Origin: CAYOOT01 sp964405665
Lineage (GTDB): Bacteria > Bdellovibrionota_C > UBA2361 > SZUA-149 > CAZDWZ01
Reading direction: 5' to 3'
DNA: 53,686 bases
Assembly: GCA_964405665.1 (NCBI GenBank)
Contig: CAYOOT010000012.1
Span: 1-53,686, forward strand
Shown: piece by piece, positions 27,101 to 34,164 of the stretch
Position numbering within the stretch: the stretch's first letter is position 1
Layout: the number at the start of each line of letters is the position of its first letter
Translations under genes and position numbers: made by a program
Notes under the pieces: generated by a model
Database searches by the model: none
Seen by the model: only the letters and a program-made list of their open reading frames with translations
Told to the model about the DNA's origin: nothing

Positions 27101-29441
27101 CTTCGCTCATTATGAAATCATGAACTGGTTTTGCCTCGCGGCGCACTCTTGCAATAAACTCTTCTCTTGCCGAGCCAGCATTTTGGGCTTGAAGTGCTTC
27201 TTGTAAATTGGAAAAACTGCGGTAAATTCCTTCTGAAGCCTGATGAAAATATTTTAAATCTTCATTCTCACGAAGTAGCATTAAGGTATCTTGTGTATTT
27301 TCGGCGCTTCGCTCTTGCAGTTGAGCACTACTAAAAGTTTGCTTTTTCTGATTTTCAGCTGCATTAGTTTTCTTGGGATCACTTAAAATAAATTGTCCTT
27401 GTTCCACTTTTGCTACTGTCACATCGGCCATCGTAATCTGATCAGGTTCGATTAATATCTTACGATAATTCCGATAAAGCGGGATCATTCCTCCTCTTCC
27501 CGCACTTTGTTTTCCTACCTCACGCTGCCAGGTGGTACTTAATTCGATTGGCTTGGGAACTCGCTTGAGAACTACAGTCTCTCCCTCTTGCAAACGAGAT
27601 TTTAATAAATCTTGAACTTCTTTGCTTACTCGGACTCCCGGAACAACTTCCCCCGACTGAGTTCTTAAGGTCCACAATTCTTGTTTATACTCGGCTTTAC
27701 CTTTTCTTAATTCCACTTCAGCTTTATAACGAGAGATCCCAAAACTGCGAATTGTTTGTAGCTGTCTTTGAATAAAATCTTTGTGTTCTTCTTTACTAAC
27801 ATCTATTTTAGTACCGCCAAATTGATAAAGGTTTCCATCCTTGTAATAGGCAAGATTATTTTCTTGTAAAATCAGATCATATGCTTGATGTTTCAAATAA
27901 TACTTTGTTCTTGCTCCCCGACCACTACCGTTTTCTGTTTTAAATTCCAGTCCTTTTACCGGCTTAAGTAATACCAGTCGCGCTCCTTCTGGAATTTTGG
28001 TTTCAATTGCTTTTTTTGCTTGCTGATCAACTAATACGGTTGTAGTAACATTGTCTCCAAGAATATCAATATCTGCCAATTGATAACTAAGTAAAAACTT
28101 TTGTTCTCTTTCTTGTTTGCCATCAAAGCGCACTAACGAACCTTTTTTAAAATATTCTCCAGCGGTTTCTCTAAATCTTAAATTTACTGCTTGGGTAGTA
28201 TACAACTGTTCATTAAGATCCACTGCTTGCTCTGTTTTACTTTCCTTTTCTTCCAAAGCAGCAGTTAATGCTGCCCTTTGAGATTCTTTGTTGTTCTTAG
28301 AAAATATTATTTTTTCTGCTTCTGATAAATTACCTTTTTCTCTGAGATAGCGGATCGACTCGTCCAAGACTTTTGCCAGTTGTTTATTTTGTGAATCTTC
28401 TGTCAGGCCTTTTAGCTGACCTTGTTTTAAACCAAGGAGCAATCTTGCCCCTGCAGTCGATCTTCCTTGCATAATTAAGTCAGAAGCATCAATTACTCTG
28501 ATTGCCGAATCATATCTCGCTTGAACATCCAAATGCCCGGATAATTTTTGGGATAAAGTTAGAATCTTTTTTTCCGCCAAAGCAATTGCTTGCGAGTCTG
28601 CTTTTGCTATATTTTCTTCAGCTGCAATTTTGTTAAAGAAAGGATCGAGCCAACCATATGTTTGCTTTGTTGTATCAACGTTTGCTTGCTTTTGAATACT
28701 ACTTATTTTACTTTTCTCTGCTTCAATTTGCTTGGAAAATTCATCAATTTGTTCTTGGCTTTTTTGACGCCCAATAAGCAATCTGGAACGCCGTTCAGCA
28801 GGACTTAAATCCTTGATTCCTCCTGGAATTAGGCGATCAACTCCCAGTTCACTGAGAATTGTTGAGGTATTGATTGTCTTTAAAGGATGCTTGTCTTTTA
28901 ATTCTTCTTTTGCTGCACTAGAAACTCTTTCTTTTTTAATTAATTCAACTTCAGCAATCAATTGATCTTGTTTTTTAGAAACTTCTAAGGCGTTAGTAAC
29001 AAGATTTTCTTTATTAACTCCTTGTAAAATTTTAATTAATTTCTTTTCTATATCAGCAATCTTTTTTTCTAAATCTAACCAATCACTACCTTCGATTTTC
29101 TTTAAGGCCTCAACTAAATTTCGCATCTGCCCTAACTCAGCAACAACGACTCTTGTTTTCCCTCTGTATATAGAATTCAGTCTTTCCTTTTCCGGCTCAC
29201 TTAAATTTGAAGAATTGATCAGATCTCGAACTTTCGCTTGATCAGCCGATAAGGTCGCTGCCTGAAAAGATGTTTTTTCTTTTTCTGGAATTTTTGGCAG
29301 TGCTAATTCTGAAAATTTTTCTTTTTTTGCAAGAAGTTCGGCGCGAGCAAGTAGCACCTCTGAATTTTGAGGTCTTACTTGAGAGTCAGCTCCATCTTTA
29401 GGCACGACTTTAGAGGGAGCTTTTTTTTCTTGCTCTGCCAT
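18189..29441 (-). CDS. Giant 3,750-residue multidomain protein with zincin, HEKAH, transglutaminase-like and DUF58-like regions
   Basis: I do not recognise this protein as a whole. No signal peptide is present. Residues 1-800 are mostly charged helix and coiled coil. A Gly/Ala-rich hydrophobic segment spans about 856-908 (DLPVIVGSIAVAVAAAVTIK, then AAGAAGGMIGAEGTKEI). A second hydrophobic region begins near 960. A gluzincin-like protease motif HEYGH lies at 1371-1375 with FEESFADA near 1417 as the likely third ligand. Residues about 1700-1950 look like helical repeats. A second HExxH, HEKAH, is at 2036-2040. Two tandem copies of about 120 residues occupy roughly 2144-2385. A transglutaminase-like set follows: Cys2684 in GAGDCKALS, His2740 in GHMQVAVYLD and Glu2756 in EPTA. 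Near 3563 LREYQPGDDRRFATKRE matches the DUF58 signature. The start has only a weak Shine-Dalgarno. It is probably membrane-associated; its function is unknown. Confidence 0.85.
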   Translation of the reverse strand: MAEQEKKAPSKVVPKDGADSQVRPQNSEVLLARAELLAKKEKFSELALPKIPEKEKTSFQAATLSADQAKVRDLINSSNLSEPEKERLNSIYRGKTRVVVAELGQMRNLVEALKKIEGSDWLDLEKKIADIEKKLIKILQGVNKENLVTNALEVSKKQDQLIAEVELIKKERVSSAAKEELKDKHPLKTINTSTILSELGVDRLIPGGIKDLSPAERRSRLLIGRQKSQEQIDEFSKQIEAEKSKISSIQKQANVDTTKQTYGWLDPFFNKIAAEENIAKADSQAIALAEKKILTLSQKLSGHLDVQARYDSAIRVIDASDLIMQGRSTAGARLLLGLKQGQLKGLTEDSQNKQLAKVLDESIRYLREKGNLSEAEKIIFSKNNKESQRAALTAALEEKESKTEQAVDLNEQLYTTQAVNLRFRETAGEYFKKGSLVRFDGKQEREQKFLLSYQLADIDILGDNVTTTVLVDQQAKKAIETKIPEGARLVLLKPVKGLEFKTENGSGRGARTKYYLKHQAYDLILQENNLAYYKDGNLYQFGGTKIDVSKEEHKDFIQRQLQTIRSFGISRYKAEVELRKGKAEYKQELWTLRTQSGEVVPGVRVSKEVQDLLKSRLQEGETVVLKRVPKPIELSTTWQREVGKQSAGRGGMIPLYRNYRKILIEPDQITMADVTVAKVEQGQFILSDPKKTNAAENQKKQTFSSAQLQERSAENTQDTLMLLRENEDLKYFHQASEGIYRSFSNLQEALQAQNAGSAREEFIARVRREAKPVHDFIMSEETKERGARLKELISEVRRKIDKGVALSEGEQEILKNIDALENLIKIIEDPKTRNITETILDKSKFNADTWANFAKNDLPVIVGSIAVAVAAAVTIKLTLGAATPLWVVFFASTAAGAAGGMIGAEGTKEILFSLRNNYDSDVTSGRARYRDRSLAGQLWSEEEIYDEKNNTFRKLTGEEVLVNYSQQFATNFAMQAVAILGSQYLAGQASKFLQRPGVLEKLSQSASGRALIRRFAESNVKALSEAEKLSIRESFRKVFKEFGAEVADEFGDEFWEGVAGKATDALIVGIGASDPGNTTFGDQAATLIVGTIKGTKVGRATFVYNASTNTSNNISNLLTQAQQQGYIVSNQSYGYYSLRNAETGEVIQVRAASEKELTNEFQGVLSTGQLAQGFGVGTKQILEQLAKDANGEGREDVLGKEENSNQIEIIQVGQQIYQKVLGEGANEQAATQAVNQFLATIGYRIVVDKDNKVALEKISKIAEVVADAAKTVDIEPVKDDETTVQKVERVKLVLDLTTVILNDLDPLSAGSNFPKVVLQEETEHPNSPGSFIEFRTDPQTNSTIAVIGMDPARLSQSFTYSRAATIAILLHEYGHVIAKHFGLPDQIKNSFNQSELDKKLNPNDSYSEEINFAVLFEESFADAMALRLGITQNVRTLSFAVNDQLVQNRLTESSNAKNVIDRILKPLIICEACLVDPAMYGLSAESIALLQREYPLLQQKLRELLESKGAIAELPLVMDCLRAGWLAAENYGQIDGQAIKLQPQIELEEKLLTRQSPEEKGRYLGLTYSGITPELIEELIACRDNNGKISAELLAELAVCLKRNVKELQAASLFYIVNELSTAVQTRLELIASFDVEAGIGIISSEPEDALDLFVENKEKITNADRVRIFKEFLKNYLDGALDFDEKLAIKFSQQEAAQIFLQMIQIGADSEIAEDFAKRHKVLFSSQIVSNVCSLHIQRKQFGEITKFLKRNNLKLTSSRVVARIFQGYLQNRRFDEAKNFLKEDNIYFAEKIKDKILINNLRKQIVEYVLTDIFSKANYQYKELINAYQLAIKFPDVINFQEIGQLLLYRLDQEFERKNISAGNPPSTVYLSSKVYLSNLEKILIKFEEDCRDVDIDLLLDEKYQNFKQWFINQQKNRNPDEIALLAELRDHPLTEFTVMIGGIPFVLVPSMQAGSPLVYATSQAALGNIYKQGRIRELLDQGYTYANAYLLAENESAKVMAYYDKQIAMIVTVKPDGNSSQYQVLFQRSLEAHEKAHLLGASELEAFKAQKKYIQEQNPELDLLLDLETGKIEIRSKDECAQYLQEQGIKDFSELVDKFVEDYPDSKRFAYVQGQDGSGKSEVEKQAELKQELQTKLQPRLQAKLEQNLNNISNKVLGSMTPGGLSQIENGAERNRLVNELSRLKTNLSCLQRIYPDRASELENLNVMLSELFGLLKTDYSTINIGPTYIQEISATIEALSDKFIKEFQQVSSEIEEQQNGLQIKLQEKLELVSKNILTCIASLGLPESGNVPQVNRVITELTRIADLLNTLQTMNPERAGELENLATLRSELSALLKTDYSTMNISPIYFENIIFVLETINNKFIKEFQQVLSIIEELQKGINLSQGLSEITGQLSARPARNTLRKNSQDKKTAEVDNAQVQKLEDLYHLSKEAVKKTFADIDCQYDSEYRKYLHVNQAFVVVIIQGQLKVVRVEDLLRTLSVGGKKLNSNDFYDSYDVEIREDEFETGSIEFLAKEDETSITVRLTDLERTKDGYYKFPLSPHYKIVASALQKVEVRTTPWLTTEIKPETNDKKVTVLVKLVDQTTPPAHLYRNEFLKLLKELQGGIEFSTHPGEEATNAAIDLALKYRDKKALDALRILLSSQEDKMNYLADEQLDGLLGETTPYNNDLTLGLGAGDCKALSINESRIFLAAGFPCILLKGPSTKSNYDEDTNLSDMRYNSGIEPETNFVYPGHMQVAVYLDNGSAIITEPTARTKNAVELNFGKVNLPEITSNLQAAKEANEVNSIYEQGTVLREFMQTKEGKPSGAVYDPLMSALDQTLPNPEILIESTKIKLLAIINSDHNEEQKKEEILEVIRQFIKLKIKIQHSNNSFHEVDQEEFNEFISAILRKIILSENSFSEQILKTLSSLASFSSDLTQWTIDLNHEDYRFEMEKVINKIHLHLQEVDFGEIAMLSRGMDQVAVRKLLWGILSNEKISFPVRVKSLEIMLICKVPFLEATEVQELKNNTPVLSQIKDPFFILHELRAVKDAIVRKLSKFETDNANIEGLTEKYLSLVNILSVLPPRLIIGVFELDGVIGSELSTFGNIDSADKFIVSDAGLATIAKIAEVEFVYRLRTDGLESALRFVQESFGGNNARNLWDRMPKFKEAVTRMVLLNANQFPYFINQPIPQNPISYLAHQVLSKAHFRGGLPSLVVVMHEDGYLGDEIYQMGLCTEAELYEKCFEQKEIEFDQSNEHFILKGPGEDLNREVNTGVEAVIQQWKNTQSEDSEFYLSDQLCFALCILLGKKETLELYATAESLNRLLFSESFGYAMGEKQALAILSFSEPEIYNKLLDKFEAPLLEILNEKNNFQLIEDYLLECYFRRNPKARGIYNDYLFTEMAAEIGIKVNLPIEANQKTFFERVTPELEALDADTQQLIWRSSEESAATDSPVAELQLIDDRSQVFYHWLSELYGLKGTQPTANTLEPAQIVNNRVLLTPNINLLGNYPSLYSQLYQTFKDDKARVLSHIGNKSFSTVAQLVDSNGKRISYEDISSSRGSYKTLSLDATELREYQPGDDRRFATKRESPKTGNSLMREAMPSKLNGAKAIFIVDAEALVGDTGKINLEVENVFHAVMNSINGAKKAKDLKQLPELRLYARGQEIKVFTQKDMQEIMNNPKKAQELLFYLFSWNLFWGETNKLEERNAMKMSPHSLIPEGDVSLKEFKGNNVIVFSSKKNQEATKKALRKVQGANVLFAADLK
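22285..23012 (-). repeat. Tandem duplication of about 120 codons inside the giant gene
   Basis: Two adjacent copies (about 22651-23012 and 22285-22650) encode similar helical blocks. Compare LLKTDYSTINIGPTYIQEI with LLKTDYSTMNISPIYFENI, and DKFIKEFQQVSSEIEE with NKFIKEFQQVLSIIEE. ERASELENL-like and ERAGELENL segments also align. DNA identity is high enough to be read by eye in the FIKEFQQ part, which implies a fairly recent duplication. Borders are approximate. Confidence 0.75.
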
Positions 29442-29658
29442 CTGTAATCCGAATTATTCTTATTAAGTCGGCTAAGTAGTTGAATTTAATGAGTAAAATC
29501 TTTGTCGGGAATTTGTAGCAATTAAAATAAAAGATAATAATTTGAAGGTGTTAGAAATGCAGTTGCTCTCAAAAAATTACTTTAAACTACTTGTAGTATT
29601 TTATGCTCGATGCTAACTTGGTTCAATTATTCTCAATCGATCAATTTATAGGGGCAAG

Positions 29659-31221
29659 ATGGCAAATTTACAGGTAAAATCTTTTGACCAAGAAGTTGTT
29701 AATGAAAATAATTCTCTTGATCAAACAGAGATCAATACTCCTGTAAATTCTCCTTATAAAAACACATCTTTACTGTTGGATTCTAAATTACAGCAGGACT
29801 TAAATACTCTTGTTAATTTGATTTCCAATGTCAGCGAATCATATAGTTCAATTATTTTTTTAGCCAACAATCAAAGAAAAACTCTGCAGCCGGCGGCAAT
29901 TCATAGCTTAAGCAGAGAAATTATTGGCAATATAAAAATTCCTTTTGGCAACGGACTTGTAGGTTGGACCGCTGAAAACGGCGTAAGAATTTCTGTCTGT
30001 CCTTTTGAAAACGATTCCAGTACCCTTCTTTATTATGATAAAGACCAAGCATTAAAAAGCTTTATTGCTCTTCCGATATTTGACCAAGAAAAAAATTTTC
30101 TTGGAGTACTTAGTTGCGATAGCAAAAAATCCTACGCTTTTTCCAAAACTACTGAAAGAATTCTCAGTGACTGTTGCCAACAAATAGCCAGTATTATCTC
30201 GCTACATAACAACGCAGGAAAAACAAAAGTAGCTTTTTCTCCCAGTGATGATCCCAGCAAAATCTTCTCTGAGCAATTGCAAAAGCAACGAACAGAACAA
30301 GCCTTGCTAAGCAAAGTGGCAGAAATTCCTCATCAATTAATCGATAGGGATGCGCTTGTTGTGATTACTATTGATGAGCCAGGCTATCCCGCTTCCGCTT
30401 TTCATTCTCAAAGTAATCAATCGGGAACTGAAGGTGGATTAATGGAATTAGTTACTAGACACAAAAAACTAATTTGCAAAGAACGAAGTGTTCATGCCCC
30501 GATGCAAGTAGCCAATCAGGGAAGATCATTTTTATCAATACCATTTTGTGTTTTCAACAGAGAGGTTGGTTCTTTAAATTTTCTGAGCAAGCAAGGTGAC
30601 ACCTTTAATGATCAACAAATTATTATTTTGGAAAAATTAGCTCAAACAATCAGTAAGGAATTAGAATTAATCAGACTTCGCGATAAAAATATCAGTCCTG
30701 AAACTTCAACCGGCTTACTTCCATGGGAAACATTTTCCCATTTCTTTAAAGCTGCACTAAAGGAACGAAAGGCGCAAAAAGAAAATCTAGTGCTAATTAG
30801 ACTGGCAATCACTAACATTTACGAAATTGAAAACTTGTTGGGAATTGATGCGGCAAGACAACTTCTTTTCCAATTAATGCGTTTAATTGTTCAAGTAAAA
30901 GGAAGTTATGTCTTAGCTGGACATCTTTTTGGCAATCACATTTTGCTTTTAGCCAGCAGAGAAGAAGCTCCCAAATTAATGGGCAGATTCTACCGCTTAT
31001 TGGAAATCTCCCCCATTGAAAAACTTATTACTCTAAACCTTAAATCTGAAATTTCTCCGATTTTACAATCTCGTACCAAGTTAAATAATCTTTTAGCCCG
31101 AGGCCTTACTCAGGTAATTGTGCAATGTCCCCAAGACGGAGAAACTGTAGGAGAATTGATGTCTAAAAGTAACAGATTAATCGAAGAAACTCAGCGTATA
31201 AATGAATTTGGAAAGAATTAA
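29659..31221 (+). CDS. GAF-GAF protein with degenerate GGDEF domain
   Basis: A 520-residue soluble protein. The first GAF domain is at about residues 45-180 (IPFGNGLVGWTAENGVRISV, then FIALPIFDQEKNFLGVLSCD). The second is at about 220-345 (SFLSIPFCVFNREVGSLNFLS and a final helix). The last 170 residues have the fold pattern of a GGDEF diguanylate cyclase (LVLIRLAITNIYEIENLLG), but the GGDEF active loop reads FGNHIL, so it should not make cyclic di-GMP. It probably senses a small ligand and acts by protein contact. It is first in a run with mreB (16 nt to its start), a LysM-like lipoprotein and a methyltransferase, which suggests a tie to cell-shape control. That link is inference. A 217-nt divergent space separates it from the giant gene. 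Confidence 0.75.
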   Translation: MANLQVKSFDQEVVNENNSLDQTEINTPVNSPYKNTSLLLDSKLQQDLNTLVNLISNVSESYSSIIFLANNQRKTLQPAAIHSLSREIIGNIKIPFGNGLVGWTAENGVRISVCPFENDSSTLLYYDKDQALKSFIALPIFDQEKNFLGVLSCDSKKSYAFSKTTERILSDCCQQIASIISLHNNAGKTKVAFSPSDDPSKIFSEQLQKQRTEQALLSKVAEIPHQLIDRDALVVITIDEPGYPASAFHSQSNQSGTEGGLMELVTRHKKLICKERSVHAPMQVANQGRSFLSIPFCVFNREVGSLNFLSKQGDTFNDQQIIILEKLAQTISKELELIRLRDKNISPETSTGLLPWETFSHFFKAALKERKAQKENLVLIRLAITNIYEIENLLGIDAARQLLFQLMRLIVQVKGSYVLAGHLFGNHILLLASREEAPKLMGRFYRLLEISPIEKLITLNLKSEISPILQSRTKLNNLLARGLTQVIVQCPQDGETVGELMSKSNRLIEETQRINEFGKN

Positions 31222-31237
31222 TGGGGAGTAGTAATTG

Positions 31238-32422
31238 ATGGCAGTAGATGTAAAAAATACCGGAGTAATGTCGAACTTAAATGACATCAATGTATCGGTG
31301 GATCTTATTCAGCATGATTTAATCCGACAAAAAGAAGTAAATATCAAAGGCAATGCCCTCCCCCGCGAAAAATCAGTTTATAAGCCGATAAAATCCAGAT
31401 TCCTCGGTTTTTTTGATAGTTGGTTAGGCCAAGACATGGCGATGGATTTAGGAACTGCAAACACGCTGATTTATATCAAAGGTCAGGGAATTGTTTTAAA
31501 TGAACCTAGTGTGGTTGCAGTAAGAACAAGCGATGGAAAACCAGTTGCTGTGGGATCGGAAGCTAAAGAAATGTTTGGTAAAACTTCTAAAGCCATTACT
31601 TGTATTCGCCCGATGAAGGATGGTGTAATTGCTGATTTTGACATTACACATATCATGATTAAAGAATTTATTAATCGTGTTACAAAAAAATTTCAAATCA
31701 GAAGACCACGACTAATTGTCAGCGTTCCCTCTGGCATTACAATGGTGGAAAAACGAGCCGTTGTCGATGCCGCCTTAGCCAGTGGAGCAAGACAAATTAA
31801 TTTAATTGAAGAACCAATGGCTGCTGCCATTGGAGCTGGTGTTCCTGTGTGTGATTGTGGCGGAAGCATGATTGTTGATATCGGCGGAGGAACAACAGAA
31901 GTGGCAGTGATTAGTCTCGGGGCCACCGCCTATGCTGAATCTGTAAGAATTGCTGGTGATGAAATGGATGAAGCGATTGAAGTTTTCATTCGCAGAGCTT
32001 TTAACTTACAAATTGGAATTTTTGAAGCAGAAAGAGTGAAGTTGACTATTGGCTCGGCAATGCCGATGGCACAAACCCGAGAAATAAAAATTTTTGGTAG
32101 AGATTTAACTACTGGAACTCCTAGAGAAATGGTAATTGATGATGCTCTAATTAGAAGAGCTTTAAGAGAACCTCTAAGTGCAATAGTTGATGCTGTAATG
32201 AGAGCTTTGGAAAGAACAAGTCCAGAGCTAGCAGAAGACATTATTAGAAAAGGGGTTTATTTGGCTGGAGGGGGAGCTTTACTAGCTGGATTACCGGAAA
32301 GACTTAGTTTAGAATCAGGGTTGAGATTTGTCCGGGCGGCGGATCCTCTAACAGCAATAGTAAGAGGAACTGGTATGGTATTGGAAAATTATAAAGAGTT
32401 AAAAAATGTCTGCATTGCCTAG
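31238..32422 (+). CDS. mreB: MreB rod-shape actin homologue with N-terminal extension
   Basis: A 394-residue bacterial actin that polymerises under the inner membrane and directs side-wall peptidoglycan synthesis. Phosphate-1 loop AMDLGTANTLIYIKG, adenosine-binding VPSGITMVEKRAVVDAA, phosphate-2 loop MIVDIGGGTTEVAVISLG and the C-terminal GVYLAGGGALLAGLPERL are all intact. I use the ATG at 31238 with GGGGAG 9 nt upstream; a TTG one codon earlier is less likely. Family members usually begin close to the amphipathic segment, here SRFLGFFDSWLGQ near residue 54. About 50 extra residues precede it, containing no obvious domain. The next gene, a lipoprotein, overlaps the mreB end by 17 nt. MreC, MreD and RodA are not in the window. 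Confidence 0.95.
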   Translation: MAVDVKNTGVMSNLNDINVSVDLIQHDLIRQKEVNIKGNALPREKSVYKPIKSRFLGFFDSWLGQDMAMDLGTANTLIYIKGQGIVLNEPSVVAVRTSDGKPVAVGSEAKEMFGKTSKAITCIRPMKDGVIADFDITHIMIKEFINRVTKKFQIRRPRLIVSVPSGITMVEKRAVVDAALASGARQINLIEEPMAAAIGAGVPVCDCGGSMIVDIGGGTTEVAVISLGATAYAESVRIAGDEMDEAIEVFIRRAFNLQIGIFEAERVKLTIGSAMPMAQTREIKIFGRDLTTGTPREMVIDDALIRRALREPLSAIVDAVMRALERTSPELAEDIIRKGVYLAGGGALLAGLPERLSLESGLRFVRAADPLTAIVRGTGMVLENYKELKNVCIA

Positions 32423-33248
32423 AACACTTTTGTTATTTGCTTTATTATTAATAAACTCCTGCTCACTCAATAACAACTCTCCAAAATTTAGATCGGAACT
32501 GGCAAACCAAGGACCAATAACCTTAAGTGACAGCAATCCCTATATTGCTGGAAATATTTTACTGACCAAAGAAATTGAAAGTAGTCCTATTTTAAAAGGG
32601 TTTGTTGAACGCAAAGGAACCCCGGATGCAATAGAAATAAGAAAGGCTTTCTTTAGTGCCGATCAGCTAACTTTCTACTACCTTGGCGACAATGAATACT
32701 ATTCTTTGGATCAGTCTTCCAATAATTGGTTGATTAAAGGTCCACATAAAATCAGTTCCGAAATGCTGAGCTCCCTTAAAGATTTGCCAATCCTTCAGTC
32801 TTCAGCGCCACTTTTAAAAACGGAAAATAATGTTGTAGCAGAAGTAAGTAATTTACCTCCGGCGAATGAATTGCCAGAACTTAAATTCGCAAAGCCAACT
32901 TCTAATAGCAATCGAACAATCACCAATAGAGCCTCATTAAAAAAAGATTACAAAGCAGAAAAAGTTTATAAAGGAAATAACAAGTCCTTAAAAGAAGATA
33001 ACGAAATAAGTCCTGCAGAAGAATCAATCTCCGGAGACATCATTCATAAAGTTAGTTTCCCCGGAGAAGATATCAAAACTATTGTTAAATGGTATACTGG
33101 AGATGCGAGTAATACCGGAAGAATTGCCCGGATTAACGGCTTGGACGTGCAAAACAAACTAAATCTTAACCAAACTGTAAGAATTCCTCGCTACCTTGTA
33201 AAAAACTCCGATCCCCTGCCCCAAAAAGAAATTAAAAAAACAAAATAA
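32406..33248 (+). CDS. LysM-like outer-membrane lipoprotein
   Basis: A 280-residue predicted lipoprotein. The signal peptide has a Leu-rich core (TLLLFALLLINSC) with the lipidated Cys at residue 19. Residues about 30-120 contain a beta-rich region (FFSADQLTFYYLGDNEYYSL). A Lys/Asn/Ser-rich linker leads to a C-terminal LysM-like domain, about 210-265, with VSFPGEDIKTIVKWYTGD, then IARINGLDVQNKLNLNQTVRIP. LysM domains bind peptidoglycan glycan strands. The gene overlaps the mreB 3' end by 17 nt and the methyltransferase by one base, so all are translated from one message. A role in linking outer membrane, wall and the MreB machinery is a reasonable inference; the N-terminal domain is unrecognised. 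Confidence 0.75.
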   Translation: MSALPRTLLLFALLLINSCSLNNNSPKFRSELANQGPITLSDSNPYIAGNILLTKEIESSPILKGFVERKGTPDAIEIRKAFFSADQLTFYYLGDNEYYSLDQSSNNWLIKGPHKISSEMLSSLKDLPILQSSAPLLKTENNVVAEVSNLPPANELPELKFAKPTSNSNRTITNRASLKKDYKAEKVYKGNNKSLKEDNEISPAEESISGDIIHKVSFPGEDIKTIVKWYTGDASNTGRIARINGLDVQNKLNLNQTVRIPRYLVKNSDPLPQKEIKKTK

Positions 33249-34153
33249 TGTCTGCTAAAAAAAATCTAACCGGCTATCTTGCAGCTGAGGGCTTTGTCGG
33301 ACAATTAAAAAAAGAATTAAAAAACATTCATTCAACTTACGATCGCTTATTTCTTGCTGAACAAAACCAAGCTGCCTATTTTGCTCAAAATATTTGGTAT
33401 CAACCGCAATTTATCGAGTTTTCTTCGATTGCGGATGCCGCTAAAAAACTAAAGGCAATTCAAAGGAACTGGGCACTTTATAGTTTCACTTCTCATCGCC
33501 GGGCACAATTAATTAAAGAACAACTGCCTCATGTTTCAGCCAAACCTTTAAAATTCCCGGCAGAGTTGCCAAAATCTGCTCTAGGATCTTGGACTTTGAT
33601 TGACAACAATACTCTTCTGGCATCAAAAAGTTGCAGCAGCCCTTTTCCCAATGGGGAAATTCAATTTATCGAAAATAAAACAGAACCTCCCAGCCGAGCT
33701 TATTTAAAACTTTGGGAAGCTTTAACTCTTTTGCAAAAATATCCTCAAAAAGGGGAAAATTGTTTAGATGCCGGATCTTCTCCCGGTGGCTGGACCTGGG
33801 TGATTTCTGAATTGGGCGCAAATGTTCTCAGTGTGGACAAAGCTCCTTTAACTGCTAACTTAATGAAAAAGAAAAATGTTGAATTTATAAAAGGCAGTTT
33901 TTCAGAGATTACTCCGGAGAAATATGAAAAATTCGATTGGGTTTTTTCTGATGTAATTTGTTATCCCGACAAACTTTATCAATGGGCTAAACTATGGGTC
34001 GATTCTAAAAAAGCAAAAAATATTATTTGCACAATAAAATTTCAAGGGGATCAGCATTACGGAACAATTAAGGATTTTGCGGCGATTGAAGGAAGTAAGC
34101 TAGTTCATTTGTATAATAATAAACACGAGTTGTGTTGGATTTATAACTCTTAA
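33248..34153 (+). CDS. FtsJ/RlmM-like ribose 2'-O-methyltransferase
   Basis: A 301-residue S-adenosylmethionine-dependent methyltransferase of the RrmJ/FtsJ class, closest in layout to RlmM (23S rRNA C2498). Residues 1-150 form an N-terminal RNA-binding-like part. The catalytic part has the SAM motif CLDAGSSPGGWTWVISELG near 173, DKAP as the acidic SAM-ribose contact, VFSDVICYP with the catalytic Asp near 235, and CTIKFQG with the second catalytic Lys near 260. RlmM-type enzymes are best known from proteobacteria, so the assignment to that exact target is uncertain. It shares TAATG overlap with the lipoprotein gene. It is convergent with pssA, and a family-C repeat fills the gap. Confidence 0.8.
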   Translation: MSAKKNLTGYLAAEGFVGQLKKELKNIHSTYDRLFLAEQNQAAYFAQNIWYQPQFIEFSSIADAAKKLKAIQRNWALYSFTSHRRAQLIKEQLPHVSAKPLKFPAELPKSALGSWTLIDNNTLLASKSCSSPFPNGEIQFIENKTEPPSRAYLKLWEALTLLQKYPQKGENCLDAGSSPGGWTWVISELGANVLSVDKAPLTANLMKKKNVEFIKGSFSEITPEKYEKFDWVFSDVICYPDKLYQWAKLWVDSKKAKNIICTIKFQGDQHYGTIKDFAAIEGSKLVHLYNNKHELCWIYNS

Positions 34154-34164
34154 AAATGAAAATC

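Noticed and set aside
26719..27123. 134-codon forward frame within the giant gene
   Set aside because: It is the complement of the Ala/Gly-rich membrane segment; its composition is that of a shadow and it has no ribosome site.
18189..29441. Giant gene as a polyketide or peptide synthetase
   Set aside because: No adenylation, ketosynthase, carrier or condensation motif is present.
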